From Listeria_A hofi (lineage in GTDB: Bacteria; Bacillota; Bacilli; Lactobacillales; Listeriaceae), in the NCBI RefSeq assembly GCF_963575615.1, contig NZ_CAUYTL010000061.1, positions 1 through 8,027 of the forward strand: a stretch of 8,027 bases of DNA. Direction: 5' to 3'. A model generated the notes under the pieces. The model was given only the letters and a program-made list of their open reading frames with translations. It had not been told where the DNA came from and made no database searches. Below are positions 1 to 6,148 of this stretch, in pieces. The translations under genes and the position numbers were made by a program. Every line of letters starts with the position of its first letter. Position 1 is the first letter of the stretch.

Positions 1-23
1 TTTATTGGTTGACTAATCGTAAG

Positions 24-77
24 AAGAGGATGGAACATCCGTTGATTTGTAGATCAACTTTTGTCCCATCCTCTTTT
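24..77. terminator. Compound hairpin terminator, probably bidirectional
   Basis: A 10-bp perfect outer stem (AAGAGGATGG, 24-33, with CCATCCTCTT, 66-75) encloses an inner hairpin (GTTGAT, 41-46, with ATCAAC, 53-58). On the plus strand it runs into a T-rich tail, so it likely ends a gene lying before the window. On the minus strand it directly follows the hydrolase stop codon, although the tail there is only moderately T-rich. No coding sequence can be supported in bases 1-75. Confidence 0.65.
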
Positions 78-837
78 ATTTTACCGAAAAGTGTTCATGT
101 AGCCAGTGCAAACCAAGAGTTTCTATCTCGTCTAACTGTTCCATAAAGCCGTGATCTGCGCCGTCTAGTTCCATTATTTTTGTCCCTGCTGGAAATAGTT
201 TCTCGCCTTGTTTTGTAATTTGTGCGAGCTCTTTTTCCAAATCGCCTTCTGTACCGTGAATAACAAGAATCGGGCAATGAACGTTTTGTAAAATTGCAGC
301 TTGATCCATATGATTAAAATCTGCCAACATCTGCTTATCTAAAACAATCTCTGTGCGCCAAGGATCATCGACATAAAAAACCGCGCTACCGTTACACTCG
401 CATTGCGCGACCTGTTCTTCTGAAAAATCATCGACATGTTGATAGGCAATAGCACCAGTAACTGGACCTGTTAAAACCATCGTATCAATATCTGATTCGT
501 AGCAAGTCAGTGATAAACGTCCACCAAGACTATGTCCCCAAAATGCGAACTTTTTCATGCCGAGTTCGTGACTATATTTTTTAGCCGCTCGTAAATCCGT
601 GACTTGTTTTGCAAAATGAATGGCTGTATCATCGCTTTCTCCGTAGCCACTACAATCATAGGTTAGCACGTTATAGCCGTTTTGTTGTAATTTTATGGCG
701 AAACGATCAAAACGCCCGCTTGACGATTTATTCGATAGAAAACCATGCGTCATAATGATGATAGACTTTGAAGGAGCTGCATAAAAATGACCAACTAGCG
801 TTAATCCAGCTTCGTTTTTGAAAGTGATTCGTTCCAT
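76..837 (-). CDS. Alpha/beta hydrolase (serine esterase/lipase-like)
   Basis: This 253-residue protein is a cytoplasmic alpha/beta-hydrolase with no signal peptide or membrane segment. Seen in the sequence: the oxyanion-loop HGF at residues 31-33, the nucleophile elbow GHSLGG with Ser103, a likely acid Asp199 after a beta strand ending in HGTEGD, and the catalytic His229 in DHGF. The triad is therefore complete and the length is usual for the family. The substrate cannot be read from sequence; a small ester or acyl compound is typical. The start ATG (835-837) is supported by AAGGAGGT (844-851 on the minus strand) at good spacing. The gene stands alone, ends at the hairpin at 24-77, and is divergent from the lipid kinase. 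A TTGAAA-N17-TACAGT promoter lies upstream. Confidence 0.9.
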   Translation of the reverse strand: MERITFKNEAGLTLVGHFYAAPSKSIIIMTHGFLSNKSSSGRFDRFAIKLQQNGYNVLTYDCSGYGESDDTAIHFAKQVTDLRAAKKYSHELGMKKFAFWGHSLGGRLSLTCYESDIDTMVLTGPVTGAIAYQHVDDFSEEQVAQCECNGSAVFYVDDPWRTEIVLDKQMLADFNHMDQAAILQNVHCPILVIHGTEGDLEKELAQITKQGEKLFPAGTKIMELDGADHGFMEQLDEIETLGLHWLHEHFSVK

Positions 838-880
838 TTTTAAACCTCCTTGCGATACCCAAGTGAAATACTATGTTTTA

Positions 881-909
881 ACTGTAACGCCAAATGAGTA
901 TTTTTTCAA
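881..909 (-). promoter_or_regulatory. Sigma-A-like promoter for the hydrolase
   Basis: Read on the minus strand: -35 TTGAAA (904-909), a 17-base spacer, and -10 TACAGT (881-886). Transcription would begin near 874, about 37 bases before the hydrolase ATG. The -35 matches well and the -10 moderately. Confidence 0.45.
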
Positions 910-941
910 GTAATAATTGCTCAAAAAGGGATGTTTTTGCT

Positions 942-970
942 GTTTTTATGGGATGGGAACAGGGTATAAT
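942..970 (+). promoter_or_regulatory. Candidate sigma-B promoter for the lipid kinase
   Basis: GTTTTT (942-947), 14 bases, then GGGTAT (962-967) closely fits the general-stress sigma-B consensus of Bacillus and Listeria (GTTT-type -35, GGGTAT -10, 12-15 bases between hexamers). A TATAAT (965-970) overlaps the -10, so sigma-A could also read it, but there is no good -35 at 17 bases for sigma-A. The start would fall near 975, giving a leader of about 28 bases. Confidence 0.6.
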
Positions 971-1003
971 GGGAAGGAGTAGAATGAAGGAGAGTGATAC
1001 ATA

Positions 1004-1894
1004 ATGGGAAAAGCGATGTTGATTGTGAATCCTTCCTCTGGTAAGGAGAAGGGGAAAGTATACAAAGATCGGGCATATCAAGCATTGTTGAGGCGTTTTG
1101 ACGAGGTTGAGGTGAAAGAGACGCAAAAAGGTGGGGACGCGACGGAATTTGCCCGAGTTGCAGCTGATAATAATTATGAAGCGGTTATTGCGATGGGCGG
1201 AGATGGTACGCTAAATGAGGTTATCAATGGTATCGCAGAGAAGCCACATCGCCCTGCATTTGGTTTTATTCCATTGGGAACGGTGAATGATTTGGCTCGT
1301 TCTCTTGGTGTTCCATTGCGACCGGATCGTGCGATTAAGGCATTGGAAACAGCTCGGAAGCGTTCGATGGATATCGGGAAAATTGGCGATACATATTTCA
1401 TGAATGTGCTGGCTGCTGGTATGATTGCAGAGGCTGTTGACAAGGTTAGCGTTGAACAAAAAACAAAATTCGGCTCCGTTGCCTATTTTGCGGAAGGGTT
1501 GAAAGCTTTTGCACGTCATGAATTGTTGGAATTTGAAGTGAAGTATGATGACGGTGAATGGGATGGCAAAGCAGGGCTAGTTATCGCTAGTTTGACGAAT
1601 TCAGTCGGTGGCATGGAGCAATGGGCTCCAGAGGCCGAGGTAGATGACGGACTGATTCATGTTTTTATTTTGACGAAGCTAGGTTTGATTGATGCCGCTA
1701 AAATATTACCACAAATTGCGCTAGGTACATTGAAAAAAGCAGATGGGGTTATGTACTTCTCTACCACAAAACTGGAAATTGCCTGCACGGACCCTGATGT
1801 AAAAGTCAATGTTGATGGTGATTCAGGAGATACCTTCCCGATTGCGATTGAGGTTTTGCGTGAACACTTAGATGTTTTAGTTCCGACTAAATAA
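1004..1894 (+). CDS. Diacylglycerol/lipid kinase, DgkB/YegS family
   Basis: This 296-residue protein is an ATP-dependent lipid kinase of the DAGK catalytic-domain family, which phosphorylates diacylglycerol or a related lipid at the inner face of the membrane. Seen motifs: NPSSGK (9-14), the nucleotide-binding GGDGTLNEV (65-73), GTVNDLAR (92-99), SVGGMEQWAP (200-209), DDGL (214-217) and NVDGD (269-273). Family knowledge: Gram-positive DgkB recycles diacylglycerol left over from lipoteichoic acid synthesis. The catalytic-base position, Glu in the usual DGE, is Asp here (DGD), a conservative change I believe also occurs in relatives. Length is normal. The start ATG follows AAGGAGAG (987-994) by nine bases. 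It is a single gene, convergent with the CbiX-like gene. Which lipid it uses cannot be told; paralogues of DgkB with unknown substrates are common. Confidence 0.9.
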   Translation: MGKAMLIVNPSSGKEKGKVYKDRAYQALLRRFDEVEVKETQKGGDATEFARVAADNNYEAVIAMGGDGTLNEVINGIAEKPHRPAFGFIPLGTVNDLARSLGVPLRPDRAIKALETARKRSMDIGKIGDTYFMNVLAAGMIAEAVDKVSVEQKTKFGSVAYFAEGLKAFARHELLEFEVKYDDGEWDGKAGLVIASLTNSVGGMEQWAPEAEVDDGLIHVFILTKLGLIDAAKILPQIALGTLKKADGVMYFSTTKLEIACTDPDVKVNVDGDSGDTFPIAIEVLREHLDVLVPTK

Positions 1895-1900
1895 ACAGGC

Positions 1901-1942
1901 GATTTTATATGCTGAAGCGCTTTGATTCCAGCATATAAAATC
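1901..1942. terminator. Convergent-gene hairpin without U-tract
   Basis: A perfect 14-bp inverted repeat (arms 1901-1914 and 1929-1942, 14-base loop) lies between two convergent stop codons and includes the first two bases of the CbiX-like TGA stop complement (1941-1943). Neither strand shows a proper T-run after the stem, so termination strength is uncertain. Confidence 0.5.
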
Positions 1943-2672
1943 AACCAATTAACTCTGTAATTTTTTGAAGAATTGCTGTTTCTAGCAGGGGATGATAGTG
2001 AAATGATTCGCAAAGAACAGTTTCGCAGTCGGGATATAATTTCTGTAGATGTAGCCGTTCTTGGTCAATCGCGACAACATGGGCACCAGTGAATAGAAAA
2101 TAGGGAAGAATATATATTTTGTCGAACTGTGTGATTAGATTTTCTAAAACCTTTGGATAACATGGCTCACCCTTTATTTCACTGTGAAAAACGGGGAGAT
2201 GTAGCTGTTTTTCTAAAAGATGCGATACGCTGTACAGACGATTAGCAGGCTCACTGTCGCGTTCGCTTCCGAGCCCAACGAGCAAGACAGCTTTTGATTT
2301 TGTGAAATTAATATTGGTTTGTAGTATTTTTTCTTTGGCTAATGCAATTATTTCTGGATCAAAGCCAAATGTTTTGGTCATTTTTATTGTAATATCTGGA
2401 TGCTTTCTTGTAAGGGAGTCAAGAATTTTAGGAATTTCATATTTGATGTTGATTGCTGAAAATAGAAATACTGGGACGATGATGAGCTCGTCTGCACCGG
2501 TAGCGATAGCCTTTTCACAGGCAATTTCTATAGTGGGATAACTCATGCTAAGAAAACCTAATTCTTGAATCGTTTCGGGTCTTTTCTTTTTAATCTCGGC
2601 AATAAAAGTGCGAAATTCTGCATTGCCTTCAGCTAGTTGTGTTCCATTGCCAATATAAATTATTGCGCGCAA
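1941..2672 (-). CDS. Two-domain CbiX/SirB-family protein, probably not an active chelatase
   Basis: This 243-residue protein has the tandem CbiX architecture of Bacillus SirB, the ferrochelatase of siroheme synthesis: N-terminal half about 1-120, C-terminal half about 125-243. Matching landmarks are IGNGTQ (7-12), VPVFLFSAINIKYEIP (66-81), LVGLGSERD (131-139) and ILPYFLFTGAHV (188-199). In SirB the first two read VGHGS and AAHAKHDIP, and their histidines bind the metal. Here these become Asn9 and Asn75. The only histidine at an equivalent spot is His198 in the C-terminal half. The start is TTG (2670-2672), chosen because GGAGGGAG (2682-2689) sits nine bases before it and no in-frame ATG lies nearby. 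No siroheme or cobalamin genes are adjacent. A moonlighting or altered metal/tetrapyrrole-binding role is possible but not shown. Confidence 0.8.
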   Translation of the reverse strand: MRAIIYIGNGTQLAEGNAEFRTFIAEIKKKRPETIQELGFLSMSYPTIEIACEKAIATGADELIIVPVFLFSAINIKYEIPKILDSLTRKHPDITIKMTKTFGFDPEIIALAKEKILQTNINFTKSKAVLLVGLGSERDSEPANRLYSVSHLLEKQLHLPVFHSEIKGEPCYPKVLENLITQFDKIYILPYFLFTGAHVVAIDQERLHLQKLYPDCETVLCESFHYHPLLETAILQKITELIG

Positions 2673-2681
2673 AATGATTAG

Positions 2682-2689
2682 CTCCCTCC
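2682..2689 (-). promoter_or_regulatory. Ribosome binding site deciding the TTG start of the CbiX-like gene
   Basis: On the minus strand GGAGGGAG lies nine bases before TTG at 2672-2670. This is the only start-like codon at proper spacing, and the first translated residues align with the N-terminus of SirB. Confidence 0.7.
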
Positions 2690-2721
2690 GAAGTGATGTC
2701 TTCCACTGTTGTATACTTTAT

Positions 2722-2750
2722 ATTTTAACTTGCATAGAGGTGGAAGCCAA
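2722..2750 (-). promoter_or_regulatory. Candidate sigma-A promoter for the CbiX-like gene
   Basis: Minus strand: TTGGCT (2745-2750), 17 bases, TAAAAT (2722-2727). Predicted start is near 2715, with a leader of about 43 bases. The region is AT-rich, so chance matches are possible. Confidence 0.4.
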
Positions 2751-2856
2751 GCTGTTTTGACAAAAAATATTTTTAAATGTCACCAAATTGTGAACGAATA
2801 TGGCGATGTAATGAATGTCGATAAATCATGAAAAATAGATGTGGAGGAAACAAATT

Positions 2857-3198
2857 ATGGGTGAGTCGCTAGATGTAATCTACAAAGGGCTGGCGAATTT
2901 GAAAAATGGATTCAAGCCGATTCCTGGTAAGCTTTACGTAACAAAAGAATATCTAATTCACAAGCCAAATGACTATTTTGCAGATGATGTCATGATTTCG
3001 TTTGAAGATGTGGCGCGAATTGAAGGTATGATGACGAAGATTTTAGGGCGCGATATGTTAGCTAATTTACTTGAGGTGGAGATGAAAAAAGGGGAAAGGT
3101 TCCAATTCGTGATTAATAAACAGAAAAAATGGCTATTGGCTTTGGAGAAAGTGCTCACAGAACGAGGCGAAGCGGAAAAATTAGTTTGCAATAAATAA
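2857..3198 (+). CDS. Small GRAM/PH-like domain protein
   Basis: A 113-residue soluble protein without signal peptide or membrane segment. Its pattern of short beta strands, with PIPGKLYVTKEYLIHKP (residues 22-38) followed by ISFEDVARIEG (47-57), a strand pair around EVEMKKGERFQFVIN (74-88) and a closing helix (90-107), resembles the GRAM/bacterial-PH fold. The GKLYVTxxxLIxK phrase is typical of GRAM strand 1-2. Such domains usually bind lipids or partner proteins; the partner is unknown. I chose the ATG at 2857 because GGAGG (2843-2847) lies nine bases before it. An ATG six codons upstream at 2839 overlaps that site and has no SD of its own. The gene is single, divergent from the CbiX-like gene, and followed by the structured element. 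Confidence 0.7.
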   Translation: MGESLDVIYKGLANLKNGFKPIPGKLYVTKEYLIHKPNDYFADDVMISFEDVARIEGMMTKILGRDMLANLLEVEMKKGERFQFVINKQKKWLLALEKVLTERGEAEKLVCNK

Positions 3199-3199
3199 A

Positions 3200-3523
3200 A
3201 TAGATGAGGCCAAGACAAAACTCATTTTCATACAAAATAAGCAAGATATCACAAATCCATTTTTTCGAGTAGGATGCGAATCTTGCTTGGTATAAATCGA
3301 GCGAAAGCGTTTGTATTCAGGGGATTTGGATTGGATCAACCGCTCGCTTTGTTCACGCTTATATTGGGACTGTAACTCTTTTTATTCGAACAGTCGCTGA
3401 TGGATTACATGTTCGCTTTGCTCTCATGTATATTGGGACTGTAACTCATTCCATTTCGAACAGCCCCAACAAATGCGAGCGCTTGTCGCCGATTTATTTG
3501 GGTTATGTCTCAGCCCCATCTAT
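3200..3523. repeat. Structured intergenic element with terminal inverted repeats
   Basis: The gap between the GRAM gene and the ROK kinase has no ORF of merit but is dense in symmetry. The ends form an imperfect inverted repeat (3200-3224 against 3499-3523, 20 of 25 positions complementary, first seven perfect). Inside are a 9-bp perfect hairpin (3239-3247 with 3280-3288), a 7-bp long-range stem CGCTCGC/GCGAGCG (3341-3347 with 3475-3481), and two smaller hairpins that this stem would enclose (3368-3373 with 3390-3395; 3433-3442 with 3460-3469, one mismatch). The right arm includes the ROK TAG stop. It could be a large bidirectional terminator, a MITE-like repeat, or a structured RNA. No clear target-site duplication is visible. 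Confidence 0.7.
3360..3463 (+). repeat. Pair of direct repeats in the structured element
   Basis: A 19-base sequence, beginning TATATTGGGACTG, occurs identically at 3360-3378 and 3429-3447. CGAACAG follows both (3387-3393 and 3457-3463), and a CGCTTTG-type sequence precedes both (3345-3351, 3414-3420). Period is 69-70 bases. Each copy folds into its own small hairpin. Confidence 0.85.
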
Positions 3524-4398
3524 GTTTCTGCGTGTACTTGATTAAAGTTTGCAACGGCACCGATTAGGTTGGCATCATTTCCGAATTTACAGGAGACGAG
3601 CTTCGGTGCTACTTTTGCAATTGTGATTTTCTGCAGGAGAGTGTCTAGCTGTTCTTGGATGGCTGGAAGGAAATCTGCGCGTTCGCTTACCCCACCACCA
3701 ATGACGATAAGTTCAGGGTCGTATACATATTGTAAGTTAAAAATTCCTTTTGCAAGGTTGCAGAACATGCTATCAATTTCTTCTGTAGCTATTGAGTCGC
3801 CAGCATCTTTTAATTGGAAGGCTTCGATACCGGATAGCGATGGTAAGCCTTTTCGTTTTGCAATGCGTGAGGCGGCGTTAACAGCAGTTCCTGTATCGCT
3901 TAGATTTTCTAGTAGGTCATTCATGATCATATAGCCGAATTCGCCACCGTGAAGGTGAGCGCCGGCGTGGATTTTGCCATTTTTAATAACGGCTCCGCCA
4001 ATGCCTGAACCGACGATGATAAAGAGGATATCGCTGGCTTTTTTTGCAACGCCGAGCCATGTTTCGGCCAGTGCTGCGCAATTGGCATCATTTTCAAGAG
4101 TGATGGGTAGCTCTAATTGCTCTTCTAGTAGTTGCCGAAATGGAAAATCATGAATATAGGGAATTGCACTGGCACCACCTATGATACCGCTTTCGTTATT
4201 GACGGCTCCTGGACAACTAAAGGCGATACCAGTCAGTGTATAAGATTTGTATGTATTTTTAGTCGTTTGTAGTTGTTTTATGAGTGTTTCGAGGGTGTCA
4301 GGGGTTTTGAATTTCCCTTTGGACACAATTGTTCCATCTGGCTCTATCACGGCGTATTTGACTGCTGTACCGCCCATATCGAATGCTAATAATGTCAT
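3520..4398 (-). CDS. ROK-family sugar kinase, BglK-like
   Basis: This 292-residue ROK kinase transfers phosphate from ATP to a sugar in the cytoplasm. Motifs seen: phosphate-binding DMGGT (7-11), SCPGAVN (61-67), ENDANCAALAE (102-112) with catalytic Asp104, GSGIGGA (130-136), HGGEFGYM (150-157) and a C-terminal IVIGGGVS (231-238). The CxCGxxGC zinc motif of most ROK proteins is absent, and the usual GH after GE is replaced by GY. This matches, as I recall it, the beta-glucoside kinase BglK of Listeria, which has the same NDANCA and GEFGYM. A beta-glucoside or cellobiose substrate is thus likely but inferred. I chose ATG at 4396-4398, with AAAGGAG (4410-4416) 11 bases before it. An upstream ATG adding 21 residues has no such site, and the added residues lie outside the conserved domain. 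Confidence 0.85.
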   Translation of the reverse strand: MTLLAFDMGGTAVKYAVIEPDGTIVSKGKFKTPDTLETLIKQLQTTKNTYKSYTLTGIAFSCPGAVNNESGIIGGASAIPYIHDFPFRQLLEEQLELPITLENDANCAALAETWLGVAKKASDILFIIVGSGIGGAVIKNGKIHAGAHLHGGEFGYMIMNDLLENLSDTGTAVNAASRIAKRKGLPSLSGIEAFQLKDAGDSIATEEIDSMFCNLAKGIFNLQYVYDPELIVIGGGVSERADFLPAIQEQLDTLLQKITIAKVAPKLVSCKFGNDANLIGAVANFNQVHAET

Positions 4399-4432
4399 GG
4401 TTTCTCGAACTCCTTTTTGGTGAATTAAATCA

Positions 4433-4461
4433 AGCATACGTGTATTTTTAGGAAAAAACAA
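4433..4461 (-). promoter_or_regulatory. Possible promoter for the ROK kinase
   Basis: Minus strand: TTGTTT (4456-4461), 17 bases, TATGCT (4433-4438). Both hexamers are partial matches; it is simply the best-spaced pair upstream of the chosen start. Confidence 0.3.
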
Positions 4462-4484
4462 GTATAAAGAAAGTCAAAAAATAT

Positions 4485-4511
4485 TTTACAATTATATTAC
4501 AAAGTGTTACA
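4485..4511 (-). promoter_or_regulatory. Candidate WalR box overlapping the PBP-like promoter
   Basis: On the minus strand TGTAAT (4496-4501), five bases, TGTAAA (4485-4490) fits the WalR (YycF) consensus TGTWAH-N5-TGTWAH exactly. A third copy, TGTAAC (4506-4511), lies four bases further on. The copies overlap both the -35 and part of the -10, so binding should block RNA polymerase. The AT-rich context allows chance matches. Confidence 0.4.
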
Positions 4512-4513
4512 AT
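4485..4513 (+). promoter_or_regulatory. Sigma-A promoter of the PBP-like gene
   Basis: TTTACA (4485-4490), 17 bases, TACAAT (4508-4513): five of six matches in each hexamer at ideal spacing. Transcription would start near 4520, leaving a leader of about 29 bases before the ATG at 4549. Confidence 0.7.
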
Positions 4514-4548
4514 TATGTCGTACTTATTTAGAGCAAGGAGGAAATAAA

Positions 4549-5691
4549 ATGCATGTGAGCCGAACAGAGAGGGCGCGTAAGAAACGTAAAACACGGCGTC
4601 TAGGAATTATTTTTACAGTCATCGCTTGCTTTTTATTTGGGGGATTAGGAAGCGCGTATTTATTTATACAGGCGCATTCTAAGGTAACAGCAAACGAAAT
4701 GAGTATGAATGAGGAGTCGACGGCAAATGTGAAGACCAATATCGTGATTGATCCACACGCCTCGCTCAAAACAAAAATTGACTCACTTTTGAAGCAACAC
4801 CAATTCAATGGGACAGCTTATATTGTGAAAGATAATAAAGCCATTATCAATCAGGGCTATGGTTTGGCAAATAGAATGACTGGGGAAGCCAATACGAGCC
4901 AGAGTTTATTTTTTATAGGCTCGATGGAAAAAGCGGTGGTAGCGACGGCCATTATGCAATTGCAAGAAAAAGGGTTGCTGAACGTAGAAGATCCGATTGC
5001 TAAATATTTCCCAGCATTCCCTAATGGGCAAAACATCAAAATTAAGAATTTCCTTGGGCACACATCTGGTATAGCGGGGCGCAAAAAAGGAAACCAGAAA
5101 GTGACTTCCCAGCACATAGTAGAAGAGATAGAGGCAGCAGGGATTAAGCAACCACCAGGTAAGTGGGATTATCAAGATGATAATTATGCGATGATGGGTC
5201 GTCTTGTTGAATTAGTGTCTCATCAGTCTTTAGAGGCCTATTTAAGACAACATATTTTAGTGCCAGCGGGTATGAAAGAGACCGGATTTGGTGATTCATT
5301 TTTTACACATCCTAATGAATCGATGAGCTACAAACTAAAAAATGGCACATTGACGAAAACAAGCTTTGTTCAGGATACCTCACAACTATTTGGGGCAGGA
5401 AATATGTATATGCCACCGAAAGATATCTATCTGTTTAATAAGGCGTTAACGGATGGGAAATTGGTGAATCAAGCTAGTTTGGCCAGTATGTTGCGTGCAG
5501 GAGCAGGGGACTATGGTTATGGGTTCTACACGAGGTCAAACTTTTATATTTCTCGCGGTGTACTGTATAATTATGAGACAATAAACAGTTTTTCTAAAGA
5601 TTATCAAGATGCAGTCATTATTTTTTCAAATGTGCGGATGGAAAAAGACAATGGTGCACTTGTGAAAGAAATTTATAGCTTAATACAGTAA
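4549..5691 (+). CDS. Membrane-anchored serine beta-lactamase/PBP-family protein (class C-like)
   Basis: This 380-residue protein has a very basic N-terminus (residues 5-17), one membrane segment (about 19-41), a short linker, and an extracellular beta-lactamase-family domain (about 71-380), the fold of class C enzymes, DD-peptidases and PBP4*-like esterases. The nucleophile motif SMEK (Ser125, Lys128) is clear, as are GHTSGI (170-175) and a final VIIFSN (356-361). The second motif, normally YxN, reads YQD (208-210). The third, normally HxG or KTG, aligns with SRG (335-337). Catalysis may therefore be altered or lost. ATG at 4549 is chosen because AAGGAGG (4535-4541) lies seven bases before it; a GTG at 4504 would start upstream of the predicted transcription start. 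The acidic-protein gene follows after 70 bases with no terminator between. Confidence 0.85.
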   Translation: MHVSRTERARKKRKTRRLGIIFTVIACFLFGGLGSAYLFIQAHSKVTANEMSMNEESTANVKTNIVIDPHASLKTKIDSLLKQHQFNGTAYIVKDNKAIINQGYGLANRMTGEANTSQSLFFIGSMEKAVVATAIMQLQEKGLLNVEDPIAKYFPAFPNGQNIKIKNFLGHTSGIAGRKKGNQKVTSQHIVEEIEAAGIKQPPGKWDYQDDNYAMMGRLVELVSHQSLEAYLRQHILVPAGMKETGFGDSFFTHPNESMSYKLKNGTLTKTSFVQDTSQLFGAGNMYMPPKDIYLFNKALTDGKLVNQASLASMLRAGAGDYGYGFYTRSNFYISRGVLYNYETINSFSKDYQDAVIIFSNVRMEKDNGALVKEIYSLIQ

Positions 5692-5716
5692 AAAAAGATG
5701 CGATTTGCCAATTTCA

Positions 5717-5725
5717 TGCTATAAT
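5717..5725 (+). promoter_or_regulatory. Extended -10 promoter for the acidic small protein
   Basis: TGCTATAAT is a perfect extended -10 (TGn plus TATAAT at 5720-5725). There is no good -35 at 17 bases, which extended -10 promoters tolerate. The start would be near 5732, about 30 bases before the GTG. Read-through from the PBP-like gene is also possible. Confidence 0.55.
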
Positions 5726-5761
5726 ATACGAAAGCGAAAAAACTTCAGGAGGAATTTTTTA

Positions 5762-6145
5762 GTGGAAATTAGGATTCAGAAAAAGCTTGCGACTGGGCAA
5801 GTTAGATTTGAAAGTGATTTCGGCACGTGTGAAGGAATTTGGAATGATGACGAGCCGGAGTCAAATCGCAAATATACTGTAGAAATTGAAATACCACAGC
5901 ATTTGACGGCGGCGCAACTGGCAGAAAGCGACGAGAAGCATTGCATTTTGGAGAAGACAGAGGATGCGCATGTTCACGTAGTTGGACAGTTAGAAGACTA
6001 TGAAGAGGACGGTTTTGCCGTTTTGCGATTAGAGGACAGCATCATTTGTTTTAATACGCAATACGACGAACAAATCGAAGCCTTGCACGGGAAATTTATT
6101 GAGTTTGAAGTAGAACGGATTCACTTGAGTAAAGTGGGAATTTAA
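5762..6145 (+). CDS. Small acidic protein of unknown function, GTG start
   Basis: A 127-residue soluble protein that I do not recognise. It is rich in Glu and Asp, lacks a signal peptide or membrane segment, and alternates short hydrophobic strands (YTVEIEIP, residues 38-45; HVHVVGQLEDY, 70-80; GFAVLRLEDSIICFN, 84-98; KFIEFEVERIHL, 111-122). This suggests a beta-barrel of OB-like type, which is only an impression. The start is GTG (5762-5764): AGGAGG (5747-5752) lies nine bases before it, and the longer reading from 5705 would begin upstream of the promoter's start point. It sits behind the PBP-like gene on the same strand and ends at a strong bidirectional terminator. Confidence 0.75.
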   Translation: MEIRIQKKLATGQVRFESDFGTCEGIWNDDEPESNRKYTVEIEIPQHLTAAQLAESDEKHCILEKTEDAHVHVVGQLEDYEEDGFAVLRLEDSIICFNTQYDEQIEALHGKFIEFEVERIHLSKVGI

Positions 6146-6148
6146 AAA

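Noticed and set aside
878..1126. Open frame of 82 codons on the minus strand
   Set aside because: It crosses the divergent promoters and the start of the lipid kinase, has no SD, and encodes no recognisable pattern; it is a by-product of the region's composition.
1912..1926. TGAAGCGCTTTGA, reminiscent of a CcpA cre site
   Set aside because: It is one base short of the consensus spacing and lies in the loop of a hairpin between two convergent stop codons, where it could not control either promoter.
2839..2856. Longer start for the GRAM-domain protein
   Set aside because: This ATG overlaps the SD used by the ATG at 2857 and has no SD of its own.
3200..3523. CRISPR array or tRNA cluster
   Set aside because: Only two repeat copies with a 69-base period are present, the flanking bases are diverged copies instead of unique spacers, and no cloverleaf or CCA end was found.
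4399..4461. N-terminal extension of the ROK kinase by 21 residues
   Set aside because: The family's first strand begins at the second methionine (MTLLAFDMGGT), which has its own SD; the extra residues have no family match and the predicted promoter overlaps them.
4504..4548. GTG start adding 15 residues to the PBP-like protein
   Set aside because: It lies inside the promoter, before the predicted transcription start, while the ATG at 4549 has an ideal AAGGAGG.
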